Source: an uncultured Alphaproteobacteria bacterium (GTDB lineage: Bacteria; Pseudomonadota; Alphaproteobacteria; HIMB59). Taken from it: a stretch of 64,000 nucleotides of DNA. Of the stretch, positions 42,546 to 51,443 are shown piece after piece. The notes under the pieces were generated by a model. That model was given only the letters and a program-made list of their open reading frames with translations, did not search any database and was not told the DNA's origin. Positions within the stretch are counted from its first letter, which is position 1. The number at the start of each line of letters is the position of its first letter. The translations under genes were made by a program, and so were the position numbers. The DNA is taken from positions 186,001 through 250,000 of the forward strand of contig CACLUR010000001.1 of assembly GCA_902610175.1 (NCBI GenBank), given 5' to 3'.

Positions 42546-45020
42546 ATGGCAAGAAAATCAAGAATAATAATCGTTGGTAGTGGTATTGTTGGAGCGAGCA
42601 CCGCCTATCATTTAGCTCAATTGGGTTGGAAAGATATGGTTGTACTCGATCAAGGGCCATTGTTTGAAACTGGAGGCTCTACAAGTCATGCACCAGGAGG
42701 TGTGTTTCAAACTAATCCTTCACGAATGATGTGTAAATTTGCGCAGTACACAGTTGACTTACTTAGATCCTTATCATTTGAGGGAAAACCTTGTTTTCAT
42801 ACTGTTGGAGGAATTGAAGTATCGAAGACAAAAGAAAGACATCAAGACCTTTATCGAAAACTAGGTATAGCTCACAGTTATGGATTAACTGATGCAAAAA
42901 TAATCACTCCAGATGAAGTTTTAAAAATGAGCCCCTATATTGATCCAGAAAAAATTCACGGGGGATATTATGTTCCAACTGATGGTTTAGCAGCACCTGT
43001 AAGAGCAGTTAGAGCAATGGCAAAATATGTGACTGATTTAAAAGCAGGGGAATTCTTTGGTGATACAGCAGTTAATGGTTTTAAAATTCAAAATAATCAA
43101 ATTCGTGGTGTACAAACATCTAAGGGTGATTATGAAGCCGATATTGTACTTGTCTCAACTGGTATCTGGGCTCCAAAAATGGGAAGACTTGCGAACATAT
43201 CATTACCTCTAGTTCCCTGCGAACATCAAATGGTGTGGTTAGAACCATTTGAAGAATTGAAAGAATTTAAAGCTGATCACAAAGAAGCTTTGGTTGAACA
43301 CGCATTGATGCGTCACCAAGATTACAGTCTCTATTTCAGACAATGGAATGATACTTATGTTATTGGGAATTATCGACATGAACCAAGAATTTTAGAGTCA
43401 GAAGAATTAAAGAAACCTGAAGATGCTGAAGAAATGCCCTCTTTAGTGGACTTTAGACCTGATGATTTTGAAGGTGCACATAAAGAGTCGAATTGGTTGT
43501 TCCCAAGATTTTCAGAAAAAAAACTTACAAAAAAAATTAACGGAATTTTTTCATTTACAACAGATGGTAACCCTTTGATGGGTGAGACAAGTGTAAAAGG
43601 CTTGTGGACCGCTAATGCTGTATGGATAACACATGCGGGTGGTGTTGGAAAAGCTATGGCAGAGTGGATAGTGAATGGTGAGCCTGAACTTGATGTTCGT
43701 CAAGGAGATATCAATCGTTTTCATCAACATCATCATGTCAGGAAATATCTAAGGTCAAGAGGTAAGCAGAATTATAAAGAGGTATATGATATTATTCACC
43801 CTCTTCAACAAATGGAGCAGCCAAGACCACTAAGAAGAAGTCCATTTTATGCGAGGTTAGAAGGACAAAAAGCACATTTCTTTGAGACCATGGGCTGGGA
43901 AAGACCTCAATGGTATGAGTCAAATGCTGAATTAATGAAAGGTAAAAACTTTCCAAATAGGACAGGCTGGGCTGCAAAATATTGGTCACCAATTCAAGCA
44001 GCTGAACATCTTGTAACAAGACAAACGGGTGCCCTATTTGATATTACAGGATTTGTGAAAATTGAAGTAAGTGGAAAAGGTGCTCTAAAATTATTACAGA
44101 AAGTTTGCACAAATAATATTGATGTTGACGTAGGTAAAGTTGTTTATAGCGTAATTTCTAATATGTATGGTGGTATAAAGAGTGATCTTACTATTAGTAG
44201 ACTTGAGGAAAATAAATTTTGGGTCTTGGCAGGAGCTGGGAATGGAATGATTGATATTAGTTGGCTTCGAGCAAATGCTCCTGATGATGGAAGTGTTCAG
44301 ATCATAGATTGGACATCCGCTTTTGCAGGTATCGGCTTATGGGGGCCAAATTCAAGATCTGTTCTTGAAAAACTGTGTGATGATGATGATGTGTCTAACG
44401 AAGGTTTTCCATTTTTCCATATTAAAAAGATTTCAATCAGTAACATTCCTTGTGTTGCTGTAAGAATATCTTATATAGGTGAATTAGGTTGGGAAATATA
44501 TACACCTACTGAGTATGGGCTATCATTATGGGATGAACTTCGAGAAACCTCAAGAGAGTTCAACATGATTTGCTCAGGTGCTGGTGCTTTTGAATCACTG
44601 AGATTGGAGAAAGGCTATAGATCACTGGGTACAGATATTCATACTAATTACAACCCTTATGAGTCAGGCTTAGGCTTTACGGTAAAGCTTAAAAAAGATG
44701 ATGAGTTTATCGGTAAGAATGCACTTCAAAAAATAAAGGAAAAGCCAATTGAAAAGAGACTTACTTGTATGATTATTGATGACCCTGAAGGAATGGCCTT
44801 GGGCACAGAACCGATTTATTCAAACGGTAAAGCTGTAGGGTACGTTACAAGTACAAATTATGGCTATTTTGTTGATAAACACATTGTTTATGGATATTTA
44901 CCAACAGAATTGTCAGAAAAAGGAAATAAGTTAGAGGTTGAGTACTTTGGCAAAAGGTATCCATTAACAGTCACAGAGGAACCTTTGCTCGACCCAGAAA
45001 ATCGTAGATTAAAGTCTTAA
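42546..45020 (+). CDS. Dimethylglycine dehydrogenase-like FAD/folate oxidoreductase
   Basis: An 824-residue protein of the DMGDH/sarcosine dehydrogenase family. The FAD-binding motif VGSGIVGASTAYHLA lies at residues 10-24. STSHAPGG near 46 holds the His equivalent to the one covalently attached to FAD in the family. Residues about 5-395 form the oxidase domain, about 460-715 the GcvT folate domain, and the last 100 the GcvT C-terminal barrel. It would oxidise an N-methyl group and pass the carbon to tetrahydrofolate. Position between soxBDAG and a MetF-like gene suggests dimethylglycine to sarcosine, but the exact methylamine is inferred. Confidence 0.88.
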   Translation: MARKSRIIIVGSGIVGASTAYHLAQLGWKDMVVLDQGPLFETGGSTSHAPGGVFQTNPSRMMCKFAQYTVDLLRSLSFEGKPCFHTVGGIEVSKTKERHQDLYRKLGIAHSYGLTDAKIITPDEVLKMSPYIDPEKIHGGYYVPTDGLAAPVRAVRAMAKYVTDLKAGEFFGDTAVNGFKIQNNQIRGVQTSKGDYEADIVLVSTGIWAPKMGRLANISLPLVPCEHQMVWLEPFEELKEFKADHKEALVEHALMRHQDYSLYFRQWNDTYVIGNYRHEPRILESEELKKPEDAEEMPSLVDFRPDDFEGAHKESNWLFPRFSEKKLTKKINGIFSFTTDGNPLMGETSVKGLWTANAVWITHAGGVGKAMAEWIVNGEPELDVRQGDINRFHQHHHVRKYLRSRGKQNYKEVYDIIHPLQQMEQPRPLRRSPFYARLEGQKAHFFETMGWERPQWYESNAELMKGKNFPNRTGWAAKYWSPIQAAEHLVTRQTGALFDITGFVKIEVSGKGALKLLQKVCTNNIDVDVGKVVYSVISNMYGGIKSDLTISRLEENKFWVLAGAGNGMIDISWLRANAPDDGSVQIIDWTSAFAGIGLWGPNSRSVLEKLCDDDDVSNEGFPFFHIKKISISNIPCVAVRISYIGELGWEIYTPTEYGLSLWDELRETSREFNMICSGAGAFESLRLEKGYRSLGTDIHTNYNPYESGLGFTVKLKKDDEFIGKNALQKIKEKPIEKRLTCMIIDDPEGMALGTEPIYSNGKAVGYVTSTNYGYFVDKHIVYGYLPTELSEKGNKLEVEYFGKRYPLTVTEEPLLDPENRRLKS

Positions 45021-45038
45021 CTATTATATTTTAAAAAT

Positions 45039-45920
45039 ATGATCAAAGAAAATATTGTTTCTTTAGTTGATGGCTTTACCGTAGAGCTTAACCCAAAAGT
45101 AAGGCACAAACTAAAGTCTATCCCTCTAGATAAAAAAAATAATGTCTACATAACATATCTTCCTGATGCTACGGAAAACGACATTTTAGAGACTGTTGAT
45201 TTTGTATCTAAACAAGAATTAACTCCTATTACTCATTTGCCTGCAAGGACAATGAAAGATTTAGATCATGTTTCTGACTTTTTAAAAGAACTTAGAAATA
45301 GAACAGATAGCAAAAAAATTCTTGTAATAGGTGGAGGAGGTAATCAAAATGGATCAGTATCATCTTCTCTGGAAATACTAGAGTGTGGTTTATTAAAAGA
45401 TAATGATTTTGAGGAGATAGGAATAGCTGGACACCCAGAAGGCTCACCTGATATTGATCAAAATACTGTGAACGAATTTTTGAATAAAAAATATGAATTA
45501 TCAAAAGATAAGAATTTAAATTTAGAACTTGTTACTCAATTTTTTTTTAATGCCGAACCATTTATTAAATGGTGTAAATTTTTAGATAATTCAAATATAA
45601 AATTACCCGTCAGAGTTGGCTTTCCAGGCCCGGCGTCTTTTAAAACACTTCTTAATTTTGGCATAATGAGTGGTGTAGGAAATTCATTAAGTTTTTTGAA
45701 AAAGAACTCATCTAAAGTAACTGACCTTTTAACAAAAACTTCAAACGATGAAATGTTTATTGAATTAGCAAACTTCTCTAAAGAACAAAGTTCATTCAAA
45801 AATTTTCACTGTTTTCCTTTTGGTGGCTTCGAGAAGACCTGTCATTGGTTAAATGCTCTTCAAAATGGTGATTTTACAATGGAAAATGACAAAATAGTCC
45901 TCCACAACAAAATCTTTTAA
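45039..45920 (+). CDS. Methylenetetrahydrofolate reductase-like protein (MetF family)
   Basis: A 293-residue TIM-barrel protein of the MetF family. It has PITHLPARTMKDLD near residue 66 (family: H-x-T/ARxxN), VIGGGGNQNG near 97, EIGIAGHPEGSPD near 133, QFFFNAEPFIKWC near 167 and PVRVGFPGPA near 188. These fit an FAD enzyme interconverting 5,10-methylene- and 5-methyl-tetrahydrofolate, though it is a divergent branch and not standard MetF. It lies 18 bases after the DMGDH-like gene and 80 before the GcvT-like gene. This suggests methyl-folate formed by, or fed to, those enzymes. Confidence 0.82.
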   Translation: MIKENIVSLVDGFTVELNPKVRHKLKSIPLDKKNNVYITYLPDATENDILETVDFVSKQELTPITHLPARTMKDLDHVSDFLKELRNRTDSKKILVIGGGGNQNGSVSSSLEILECGLLKDNDFEEIGIAGHPEGSPDIDQNTVNEFLNKKYELSKDKNLNLELVTQFFFNAEPFIKWCKFLDNSNIKLPVRVGFPGPASFKTLLNFGIMSGVGNSLSFLKKNSSKVTDLLTKTSNDEMFIELANFSKEQSSFKNFHCFPFGGFEKTCHWLNALQNGDFTMENDKIVLHNKIF

Positions 45921-46000
45921 GTTCTAATTTTTCGATTGCATAGACCCTAAAAAGAAATTAATTTTCAAAAATTGCTACTGCATTTTTTATAGGAGGATAT

Positions 46001-47305
46001 ATGAAGCTTAAGCAACCAAGTTCAGTGGACCAATCTGACAGAAAAGTCCCTTTTAATTTAAGGCAATCAGGACCAACACCTCAACAAATGCTTATATCGA
46101 CTAGAGTAAGAAAAAATCCTTATTGGCATTTATCAGTGGAAGCAGGATGTTGGAGATGCACCGTATACAATAGAATGTATCATCCTAGAGGTTATGTAAA
46201 ACCTGAAGATGGTGGTGCAATGGTTGAATATGATGCATTAGTTAATCACGTAACAATGTGGAATGTAGCAGTTGAAAGACAAATTCGTGTAAAAGGACCT
46301 GATGCGTTAAAATTTACAAATTTTGTTATCACAAGAGATGCAACAAGAATTGAAGTAATGAAAGGAAAATATGTAATTCTTTGTAATGACAAAGGAGGAG
46401 TATTAAATGATCCTATATTACTCAGAATTGCAGAGGATGAATTTTGGTTTTCACTATCTGACTCTGATATTATGTTTTTTCTTCAAGGCGTAAATCACGA
46501 TAAAAAATTTAATGTAGAAATAGATGAAATAGATGTATCTCCTGTTCAAATTCAAGGACCAAAGTCAATTGATCTTATGGCAGATTTAGTTGGAGATGCT
46601 GTTAGAGACATCCCTTACTATGGATTAATGGCAGCAAAAGTTGGAGGGAGAGATTGTATTATTTCCCAAACAGGTTTTACTGGGGAAAAGGGATATGAAA
46701 TCTACCTCAGAGATGCAACTTTGTATGCAGATGATATGTGGAATGCTGTTTTAGAGGCTGGAAAGAAACATAATCTAAAAGTAATAGCACCTGCACACCA
46801 TAGAAGAATAGCTGCAGGAATTTTATCTTGGGGTCAAGATCTTGATGCTGAAACTTATCCATTTCAATGTAACCTCGGCTATCAGGTTCCAAGAAAAAAA
46901 CAAGCTGACTATATTGGTAAACAAGCTCTTGAATCAATGAGAGCAAAAATTGAAGCTGGAGAAAAACCATATAGCAATCAACTTGTCGGTTTTAGACTTG
47001 GGGGAAAGCCAATCGATGAATATGCGCCAGATTTTTGGCTAGTATCAGAGGATGGTTCTACTCCAATAGGATACCTCACATCCCCCTGGTACTCACCGGA
47101 ATTAGGAACAAATATCGCCATGGGATATGTACCTTATGAAAAAAAGGACATAGGTAATAAATTTAAATTTCATCTACCTGATGAGTATTGTGAAACACCT
47201 GGGTCGCCAGTAGATGGAGAGATAGTTGAAATACCTTTTAGGCCATCAGTTAATCCTAATGCACGAGAAATTGCAAAGGATGATGGAAGAGATGCGGCGT
47301 ACTAA
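46001..47305 (+). CDS. GcvT-family aminomethyl/methyltransferase, related to DmdA
   Basis: A 434-residue folate-dependent transferase of the GcvT superfamily. The region about 50-200 (TVYNRMYHPR, WNVAVERQIRVKGPDA, LNDPILLRIAEDEFWFS) resembles the DMSP demethylase DmdA. However, the DmdA segment GWSKQGG is replaced by GFTGEKGYEIYL as in ordinary GcvT relatives, so I do not call it DmdA. An N-terminal extension of about 30 residues adds to its length (DmdA is about 365). It has an AGGAGG ribosome site and is followed by a strong terminator. It may demethylate a methylated amine or sulfur compound, with the MetF-like protein handling methyl-folate. Confidence 0.8.
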   Translation: MKLKQPSSVDQSDRKVPFNLRQSGPTPQQMLISTRVRKNPYWHLSVEAGCWRCTVYNRMYHPRGYVKPEDGGAMVEYDALVNHVTMWNVAVERQIRVKGPDALKFTNFVITRDATRIEVMKGKYVILCNDKGGVLNDPILLRIAEDEFWFSLSDSDIMFFLQGVNHDKKFNVEIDEIDVSPVQIQGPKSIDLMADLVGDAVRDIPYYGLMAAKVGGRDCIISQTGFTGEKGYEIYLRDATLYADDMWNAVLEAGKKHNLKVIAPAHHRRIAAGILSWGQDLDAETYPFQCNLGYQVPRKKQADYIGKQALESMRAKIEAGEKPYSNQLVGFRLGGKPIDEYAPDFWLVSEDGSTPIGYLTSPWYSPELGTNIAMGYVPYEKKDIGNKFKFHLPDEYCETPGSPVDGEIVEIPFRPSVNPNAREIAKDDGRDAAY

Positions 47306-47315
47306 TTTTGTTTTT

Positions 47316-47350
47316 AAAAAGCCTAAATAGATAAGTATTTAGGCTTTTTT
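47316..47350 (+). terminator. Intrinsic terminator of the one-carbon operon
   Basis: A 14-bp stem (AAAAAGCCTAAATA with TATTTAGGCTTTTT) closes a six-base loop and is followed by T residues, 11 bases after the GcvT-like stop. It ends the rightward run of oxidase and folate genes. The A-run before the stem would allow function in either direction. Confidence 0.9.
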
Positions 47351-47365
47351 CATTTTAAAATTTCT

Positions 47366-47395
47366 TTGACATATCAAAAGTATCTAATGTAATCT
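47366..47395 (+). promoter_or_regulatory. Predicted promoter of the 47402 gene
   Basis: A perfect TTGACA -35 box (47366-47371) and TAATCT -10 box (47390-47395) are separated by 18 bases. The start would be near 47401, immediately before the ATG at 47402, implying a leaderless transcript. No ribosome site is visible. Confidence 0.5.
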
Positions 47396-47401
47396 TTCTG
47401 T

Positions 47402-47776
47402 ATGAATATTCCAAAAGTTATAAATTCCCAAAAACTTTACGATTTGTGTGATCAAATTTTTGACTATTTTAGTTTAACTGTTTATGACTTGGAGTCTAAG
47501 ATTGACACTAATTTAAATATCTCAAATATTAAAAATAAACTTGAAACTTTTTCTGATAAGCATTTTAAAAATGCACTTAATGACTTCAATCAAGAAGTAA
47601 AAAAACTAAAAAATCATATACCTGACGATTTTTTAAAAATCGAGCAAATCTCTCATGAGATTAAACAAAGTTATAATAAGTTTTTAGAACAGAATTTTTT
47701 TGATTACGAGTCTTTAGAAATATTAAAGGATAAATTAAAGAATAACATTGATAAAATTCATAAAATTTACTCTTAA
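47402..47776 (+). CDS. Small conserved-looking protein of unknown function
   Basis: A 124-residue protein that I do not recognise. It is charged, Lys/Asp/Asn-rich and probably all-helical, with heptad-like spacing between about residues 50 and 120 that could form a coiled coil. There is no signal peptide or membrane segment. A TTGACA promoter lies just upstream and a terminator separates it from the previous operon; the RmuC gene starts 18 bases downstream, so they are probably co-transcribed. The good promoter and the operon setting argue it is real; function is open. Confidence 0.6.
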   Translation: MNIPKVINSQKLYDLCDQIFDYFSLTVYDLESKIDTNLNISNIKNKLETFSDKHFKNALNDFNQEVKKLKNHIPDDFLKIEQISHEIKQSYNKFLEQNFFDYESLEILKDKLKNNIDKIHKIYS

Positions 47777-47793
47777 ATACTAACAAAACTTAT

Positions 47794-48756
47794 ATGAACT
47801 TGGATTTTTTGATTATTATTTTTTTAATTATTGTAATAATTTTATTAATTATTGTGTTGTTGAAGTCAAATACTAAAACTAGTAACAATACTGAGTCAGA
47901 TTTAAAAAAAATTAACGAAAATCTCTCAAACCTATTTAATAAAACTCTTGAACAAACAGGGTATGTTAATTCCAAAATAGATGAAATTGGCATTTTAACA
48001 AAAAAAATGACTAATGCCATGACATCAAATATTTCTGATATGGGCGATATGGGTGAAACTATTTTGGAGAATATTTTACAAGATTGTGGAATGACCAAAG
48101 ACAGAGACTACAAGACACAATTTACTGATAAAAATGAAAGTGGACAGATTTTTAGGCCAGATGTAGTAATTTTTCTTCCTGAAAAAAGAAATATTATTAT
48201 TGACTCAAAATTACCGATGAAAGATTGGTATGATTATCAAAACACTGATGATGAAAAGGCAAAAGAGGTGTCGATAAAAAATTTTATTAATTCAATGAAA
48301 GGTCATATAAATACGATTCACAAAAAAGATTACACAAGCCTTATAAAAGTGAATTCACCAGATTATGTCTTTATATTTATGCCTCATGATTATGCCTTAA
48401 TCACTGCTCAAAAATATGATCAAAGTATTTCAAACTATGCGCAGCAAAAACAAGTAATAATTGTGGGACCCTCTACACTCATTATGTGCATGAAACTCGT
48501 CGAGAGTATTTGGAGACTTGAGAAACAAAATAAAAATTCAAAAGAAATCGCAGAAATTGCAGGTAGTATGTTTGATCAGATTGCAAAAACTATAAATTTA
48601 CTAGAAAAAACAGAAGCAAGTTTAGTTAAATCAACTGAAAATATAAATCAATCTAAAAAATATATTATAGACGGCAAAGGTAGTTTGTTAAACAGAGCAA
48701 ATAAAATCAAAGATTTAGGGGCCAAAACAAAAGTTGAGTTAGATATTAATGAATGA
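47794..48756 (+). CDS. rmuC: RmuC-family DNA recombination protein
   Basis: A 320-residue RmuC protein with a single N-terminal membrane anchor (about residues 3-25, almost all Ile/Leu/Val), a short coiled segment, and the RmuC nuclease-like domain: GDMGETILENILQDCG near 88, RPDVVIFLP near 124, IIDSKLPMKDW near 138 with the catalytic-type Asp and Lys, and VGPSTLIMCMKLVE near 227. The family limits DNA inversion and rearrangement. It is somewhat shorter than the E. coli protein (about 475), lacking much of the coiled coil. It overlaps the next gene by four bases. Confidence 0.88.
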   Translation: MNLDFLIIIFLIIVIILLIIVLLKSNTKTSNNTESDLKKINENLSNLFNKTLEQTGYVNSKIDEIGILTKKMTNAMTSNISDMGDMGETILENILQDCGMTKDRDYKTQFTDKNESGQIFRPDVVIFLPEKRNIIIDSKLPMKDWYDYQNTDDEKAKEVSIKNFINSMKGHINTIHKKDYTSLIKVNSPDYVFIFMPHDYALITAQKYDQSISNYAQQKQVIIVGPSTLIMCMKLVESIWRLEKQNKNSKEIAEIAGSMFDQIAKTINLLEKTEASLVKSTENINQSKKYIIDGKGSLLNRANKIKDLGAKTKVELDINE

Positions 48757-49730
48757 ATATTCTTGTATATAGTTTTAATGATAAAATTGGAGATGGCTTA
48801 CAAAAAGTAACTTTTTTACAAACATTAAAAAACATATACCCTCAATCTAAAATTTATTACACAACTACCCACACAACAACTTTTAAAGATAAATTATATC
48901 CCTTAGTAAAAGATATAATTTTTAAAATTATTGAAAATAATGGCATACACTCATCAATATCTAACCTATTTAGAAAAAATACTAAACTTGAAAATCAATA
49001 TTTTGATTTAATTATAGATTTACAAAAAGTTGTTTTAAGAACAATAAGTCTAAAAAAGATCCCACATAAATATTTTTTTAGCTCATGTGCGAATTTTTTT
49101 TTTTCTGATATTAAAAATAAATTTAATTTGAAATTTAAAGATGTTTATATTGAGCAATTTTATTTTAATATTTTGTCAACACTTCAAAAAAAAGTTATTA
49201 GAGAAATACCTAATATAAAACTTCCAGAAAATATTAAATATTCATTTAATGATGAAGCTATTAACAAAAATATTGCGATCTCACCAGGCGCTGGAAATAA
49301 AATAAGACAATGGGATTTTGAAAAATATTTAATGATTGCTCATAAATTAAAGGAAAATGGTTATAAAATTTTCTTTTTTTTAGGTCCTGATGAAAAAGAT
49401 CTCTTAAAAATCTGTCTTAATAATGGCTTCAACTGCCCAGAATGGAAAGAAGGTAAGTTAATTTCAAACGATATAACATTCACAATGAATTTAGCAAAAC
49501 AAATGAGTTGCTTACTTTGTAATGATAGTGGCACTGCTTGGATGTTTGAATTTGTTGGAGTCAAAACACTTAAAATATTTGGGGTTACTAATGAAAAGAA
49601 ATTTTCGAGACCTGGTTTTTCAAAGACAATTCAAATAAAAGATTATGGCTTTAAAGATTTAAAAGACTTCCCGTTAACTATTTACGAAAAAATTTTACAA
49701 GAATTTCTTGAGTCTATTGGTTCTAAATAA
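48753..49730 (+). CDS. Glycosyltransferase family 9 (heptosyltransferase-like)
   Basis: A 325-residue GT9-like enzyme, probably involved in lipopolysaccharide core assembly at the inner membrane. It begins MNILVYSFNDKIGDGLQKVTFL, as family members do with a G-D switch after the first strand. The later ISPGAGNKIRQWDFEKY and LLCNDSGTAWMFEFVG segments match the donor site with the Asp/Ser/Gly core. The usual pMH following DSG is replaced by TAW. It overlaps RmuC by four bases and is convergent (eight-base overlap) with the next glycosyltransferase. Confidence 0.78.
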   Translation: MNILVYSFNDKIGDGLQKVTFLQTLKNIYPQSKIYYTTTHTTTFKDKLYPLVKDIIFKIIENNGIHSSISNLFRKNTKLENQYFDLIIDLQKVVLRTISLKKIPHKYFFSSCANFFFSDIKNKFNLKFKDVYIEQFYFNILSTLQKKVIREIPNIKLPENIKYSFNDEAINKNIAISPGAGNKIRQWDFEKYLMIAHKLKENGYKIFFFLGPDEKDLLKICLNNGFNCPEWKEGKLISNDITFTMNLAKQMSCLLCNDSGTAWMFEFVGVKTLKIFGVTNEKKFSRPGFSKTIQIKDYGFKDLKDFPLTIYEKILQEFLESIGSK

Positions 49731-50541
49731 CAATCTTTGAGTTTTTTTGATAATTATAACTGGGAACAATATAATGTCTAACATAAGAGCCCTTTAATTT
49801 AAATATGCCATTGTTGTTGAACTTTATATCTAACTCAGACATATTATAGATATCATTTTTTGAAATATAATCTCTCATTACTTTTGTATACATGCCAGGC
49901 CCAGTAAAATTTAAAATAGCTAATTTTGGATTGTCAAAAACTATATCTTTATAATATTTATAGTTTGAACAAATATTATTAATTAAGCTTTCTAAAAACA
50001 AATTTTTTGATGAAAAAGCCAGTCCCCATTGTAAAAAATGATTAAAAGGTCTTATTAACGAAAAAAGTTTTGGGTCACTTGGTGGATAAAAGCAAATTGT
50101 ATCCTCATAAGTCAATATACCGGTGTGATTTGTATCATGAAGTTGATCTAGTGGACATTTGCATCCTTTTGCTATATCGAAATAATAACCACCTAAATCA
50201 TATAACACACAATAACGAAAAATATCAGCTTTCATTGGACCAAAAATACTTTTGAAATATATTTTTGAAATATCTTCCCCTCCCCAGCTAGACTCCATAT
50301 AACTATCTCTTTTTTCCTTTTCATATAAATAGAAAGAGAAAGTTGGATTTTTTTCTCTAAATGCTTGAATTGATTTAGCGTGAGTCTTTCCAAGTGATCT
50401 GGTCTCCCATGTTTGATAAACATTCTGGGGAATCGTATTAGTTGATTTGTGATGAGTTATTCTGTCCTTAATTTCAACCAATGGGAACTCAGTGAATTTT
50501 CTTGCAAATTTTTTTAAGTTATATCCTATTGACTCATTCAT
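49723..50541 (-). CDS. GT32-like glycosyltransferase (sugar-binding DXD region)
   Basis: A 272-residue enzyme resembling the OCH1/capsular-polysaccharide glycosyltransferases. It has [19 protein letters not shown] near residue 40, [21 protein letters not shown] near 107-127 in place of the usual GGIYxDxD sugar-nucleotide site, and [10 protein letters not shown] near 212. I put the start at ATG 50541; an open reading further upstream would run through the tRNA gene and is not credible. It probably adds a sugar to surface polysaccharide. Convergent with the GT9 gene. Confidence 0.72.
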   Translation of the reverse strand: MNESIGYNLKKFARKFTEFPLVEIKDRITHHKSTNTIPQNVYQTWETRSLGKTHAKSIQAFREKNPTFSFYLYEKEKRDSYMESSWGGEDISKIYFKSIFGPMKADIFRYCVLYDLGGYYFDIAKGCKCPLDQLHDTNHTGILTYEDTICFYPPSDPKLFSLIRPFNHFLQWGLAFSSKNLFLESLINNICSNYKYYKDIVFDNPKLAILNFTGPGMYTKVMRDYISKNDIYNMSELDIKFNNNGIFKLKGSYVRHYIVPSYNYQKNSKIVI

Positions 50542-50546
50542 TTTAT

Positions 50547-50636
50547 TGGCGGAGAGAGTGGGATTCGAACCCACGATAGAGTTGCCCCTATACACGCGTT
50601 CCAGGCGTGCGCCTTAAACCACTCGGCCATCTCTCC
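50547..50636 (-). tRNA. tRNA-Ser (anticodon GGA)
   Basis: The gene folds as a class II tRNA with a long variable arm. The acceptor GGAGAGA pairs with TCTCTCC, the D-arm has TGGCCGAGTGG, the anticodon stem CACGC/GCGTG frames loop CTGGAAC with anticodon GGA, and the T-arm reads GTGGGTTCGAATCCCAC. The 3' CCA is encoded (50547-50549). It reads UCC and UCU codons. Confidence 0.97.
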
Positions 50637-50690
50637 TTAAATAGCTTTATGATTTATATGTTATAACTATATATAATAAAACAAATATAT

Positions 50691-51443
50691 ATGAGATTAC
50701 CAAATAAACTGAAGCCTAAATTTTTATATGACCTCAGTAGAATAGGTAGTAATCATGATGGTGGGTATTTAATTGAAAAAACATCACACGCTAAAAGTAA
50801 ATTTTTGTTTAGTTTTGGAGTGTCAACAAATTGGGAGTTTGAAAAAGATTTTATTAGAAATAAAAGAATTAACTTTTTAGCCTTTGATGGCTCTGTTAAT
50901 GATATTTTTTGGAAAAATCAAAAAAGTATTGCCTTAAATAGATTAAAAAAATTATCGATTAGTAAAGTTTTTGAATATATTTACTTAAAGTATTCTTTTA
51001 ATAATTTTTTTAATAAAGAAAATTTTATTCCAAAATTTATTAGTAAAACTATGAATAACTCAATAACATTGAATGAAGCTATTTTACTATCAGAAGTTAA
51101 GGATAATTTATTTTTTAAAATAGATATTGAGGGCAGTGAGTATGAAATCATAGATGATTTAATTAAATTTCAAAAATCTATAATTGGTTTAGCAATTGAG
51201 TTTCATTTTTGTGATCAAAATATTGATAAGTTGTTAAATTTTGTTGACCGTTTTGGTTTAGAGATAGTTCACGTTCATGCCAATAATTATGAAGATAATA
51301 GAAATAAAAAATTTCCAGGCACATTAGAAATATCTTTTGCGAAAAATCCAAAAATTTTAGATGATTTTAAAACATTACCTCATAAATTAGATAGCCCTAA
51401 TAGAAAAAAAAATGCAGAGATAAAATTAGAATTTTATGAGTAA
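50691..51443 (+). CDS. FkbM-family methyltransferase
   Basis: A 250-residue protein with an FkbM-type SAM-dependent methyltransferase pattern. It has SRIGSNHDGGYLIE at the N-terminus, SFGVSTNWEFEKDF near residue 41, and FFKIDIEGSEYEIIDDL near 141 (the Asp/Glu segment of the fold). FkbM enzymes methylate hydroxyls of sugars or polyketides; surrounded by glycosyltransferases, this one may methylate surface glycans. Its end overlaps the GT9 gene by eight bases. Confidence 0.78.
   Translation: MRLPNKLKPKFLYDLSRIGSNHDGGYLIEKTSHAKSKFLFSFGVSTNWEFEKDFIRNKRINFLAFDGSVNDIFWKNQKSIALNRLKKLSISKVFEYIYLKYSFNNFFNKENFIPKFISKTMNNSITLNEAILLSEVKDNLFFKIDIEGSEYEIIDDLIKFQKSIIGLAIEFHFCDQNIDKLLNFVDRFGLEIVHVHANNYEDNRNKKFPGTLEISFAKNPKILDDFKTLPHKLDSPNRKKNAEIKLEFYE

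Noticed and set aside
46001-47305. DMSP demethylase DmdA
   Set aside because: The N-terminal half is DmdA-like, but the DmdA segment GWSKQGG is replaced by a GcvT-type GFTGEKG and the protein is about 65 residues longer.
50542-50595. Upstream start of the GT32-like gene
   Set aside because: The extension would be translated from the tRNA-Ser gene; ATG 50541 is the first credible start.
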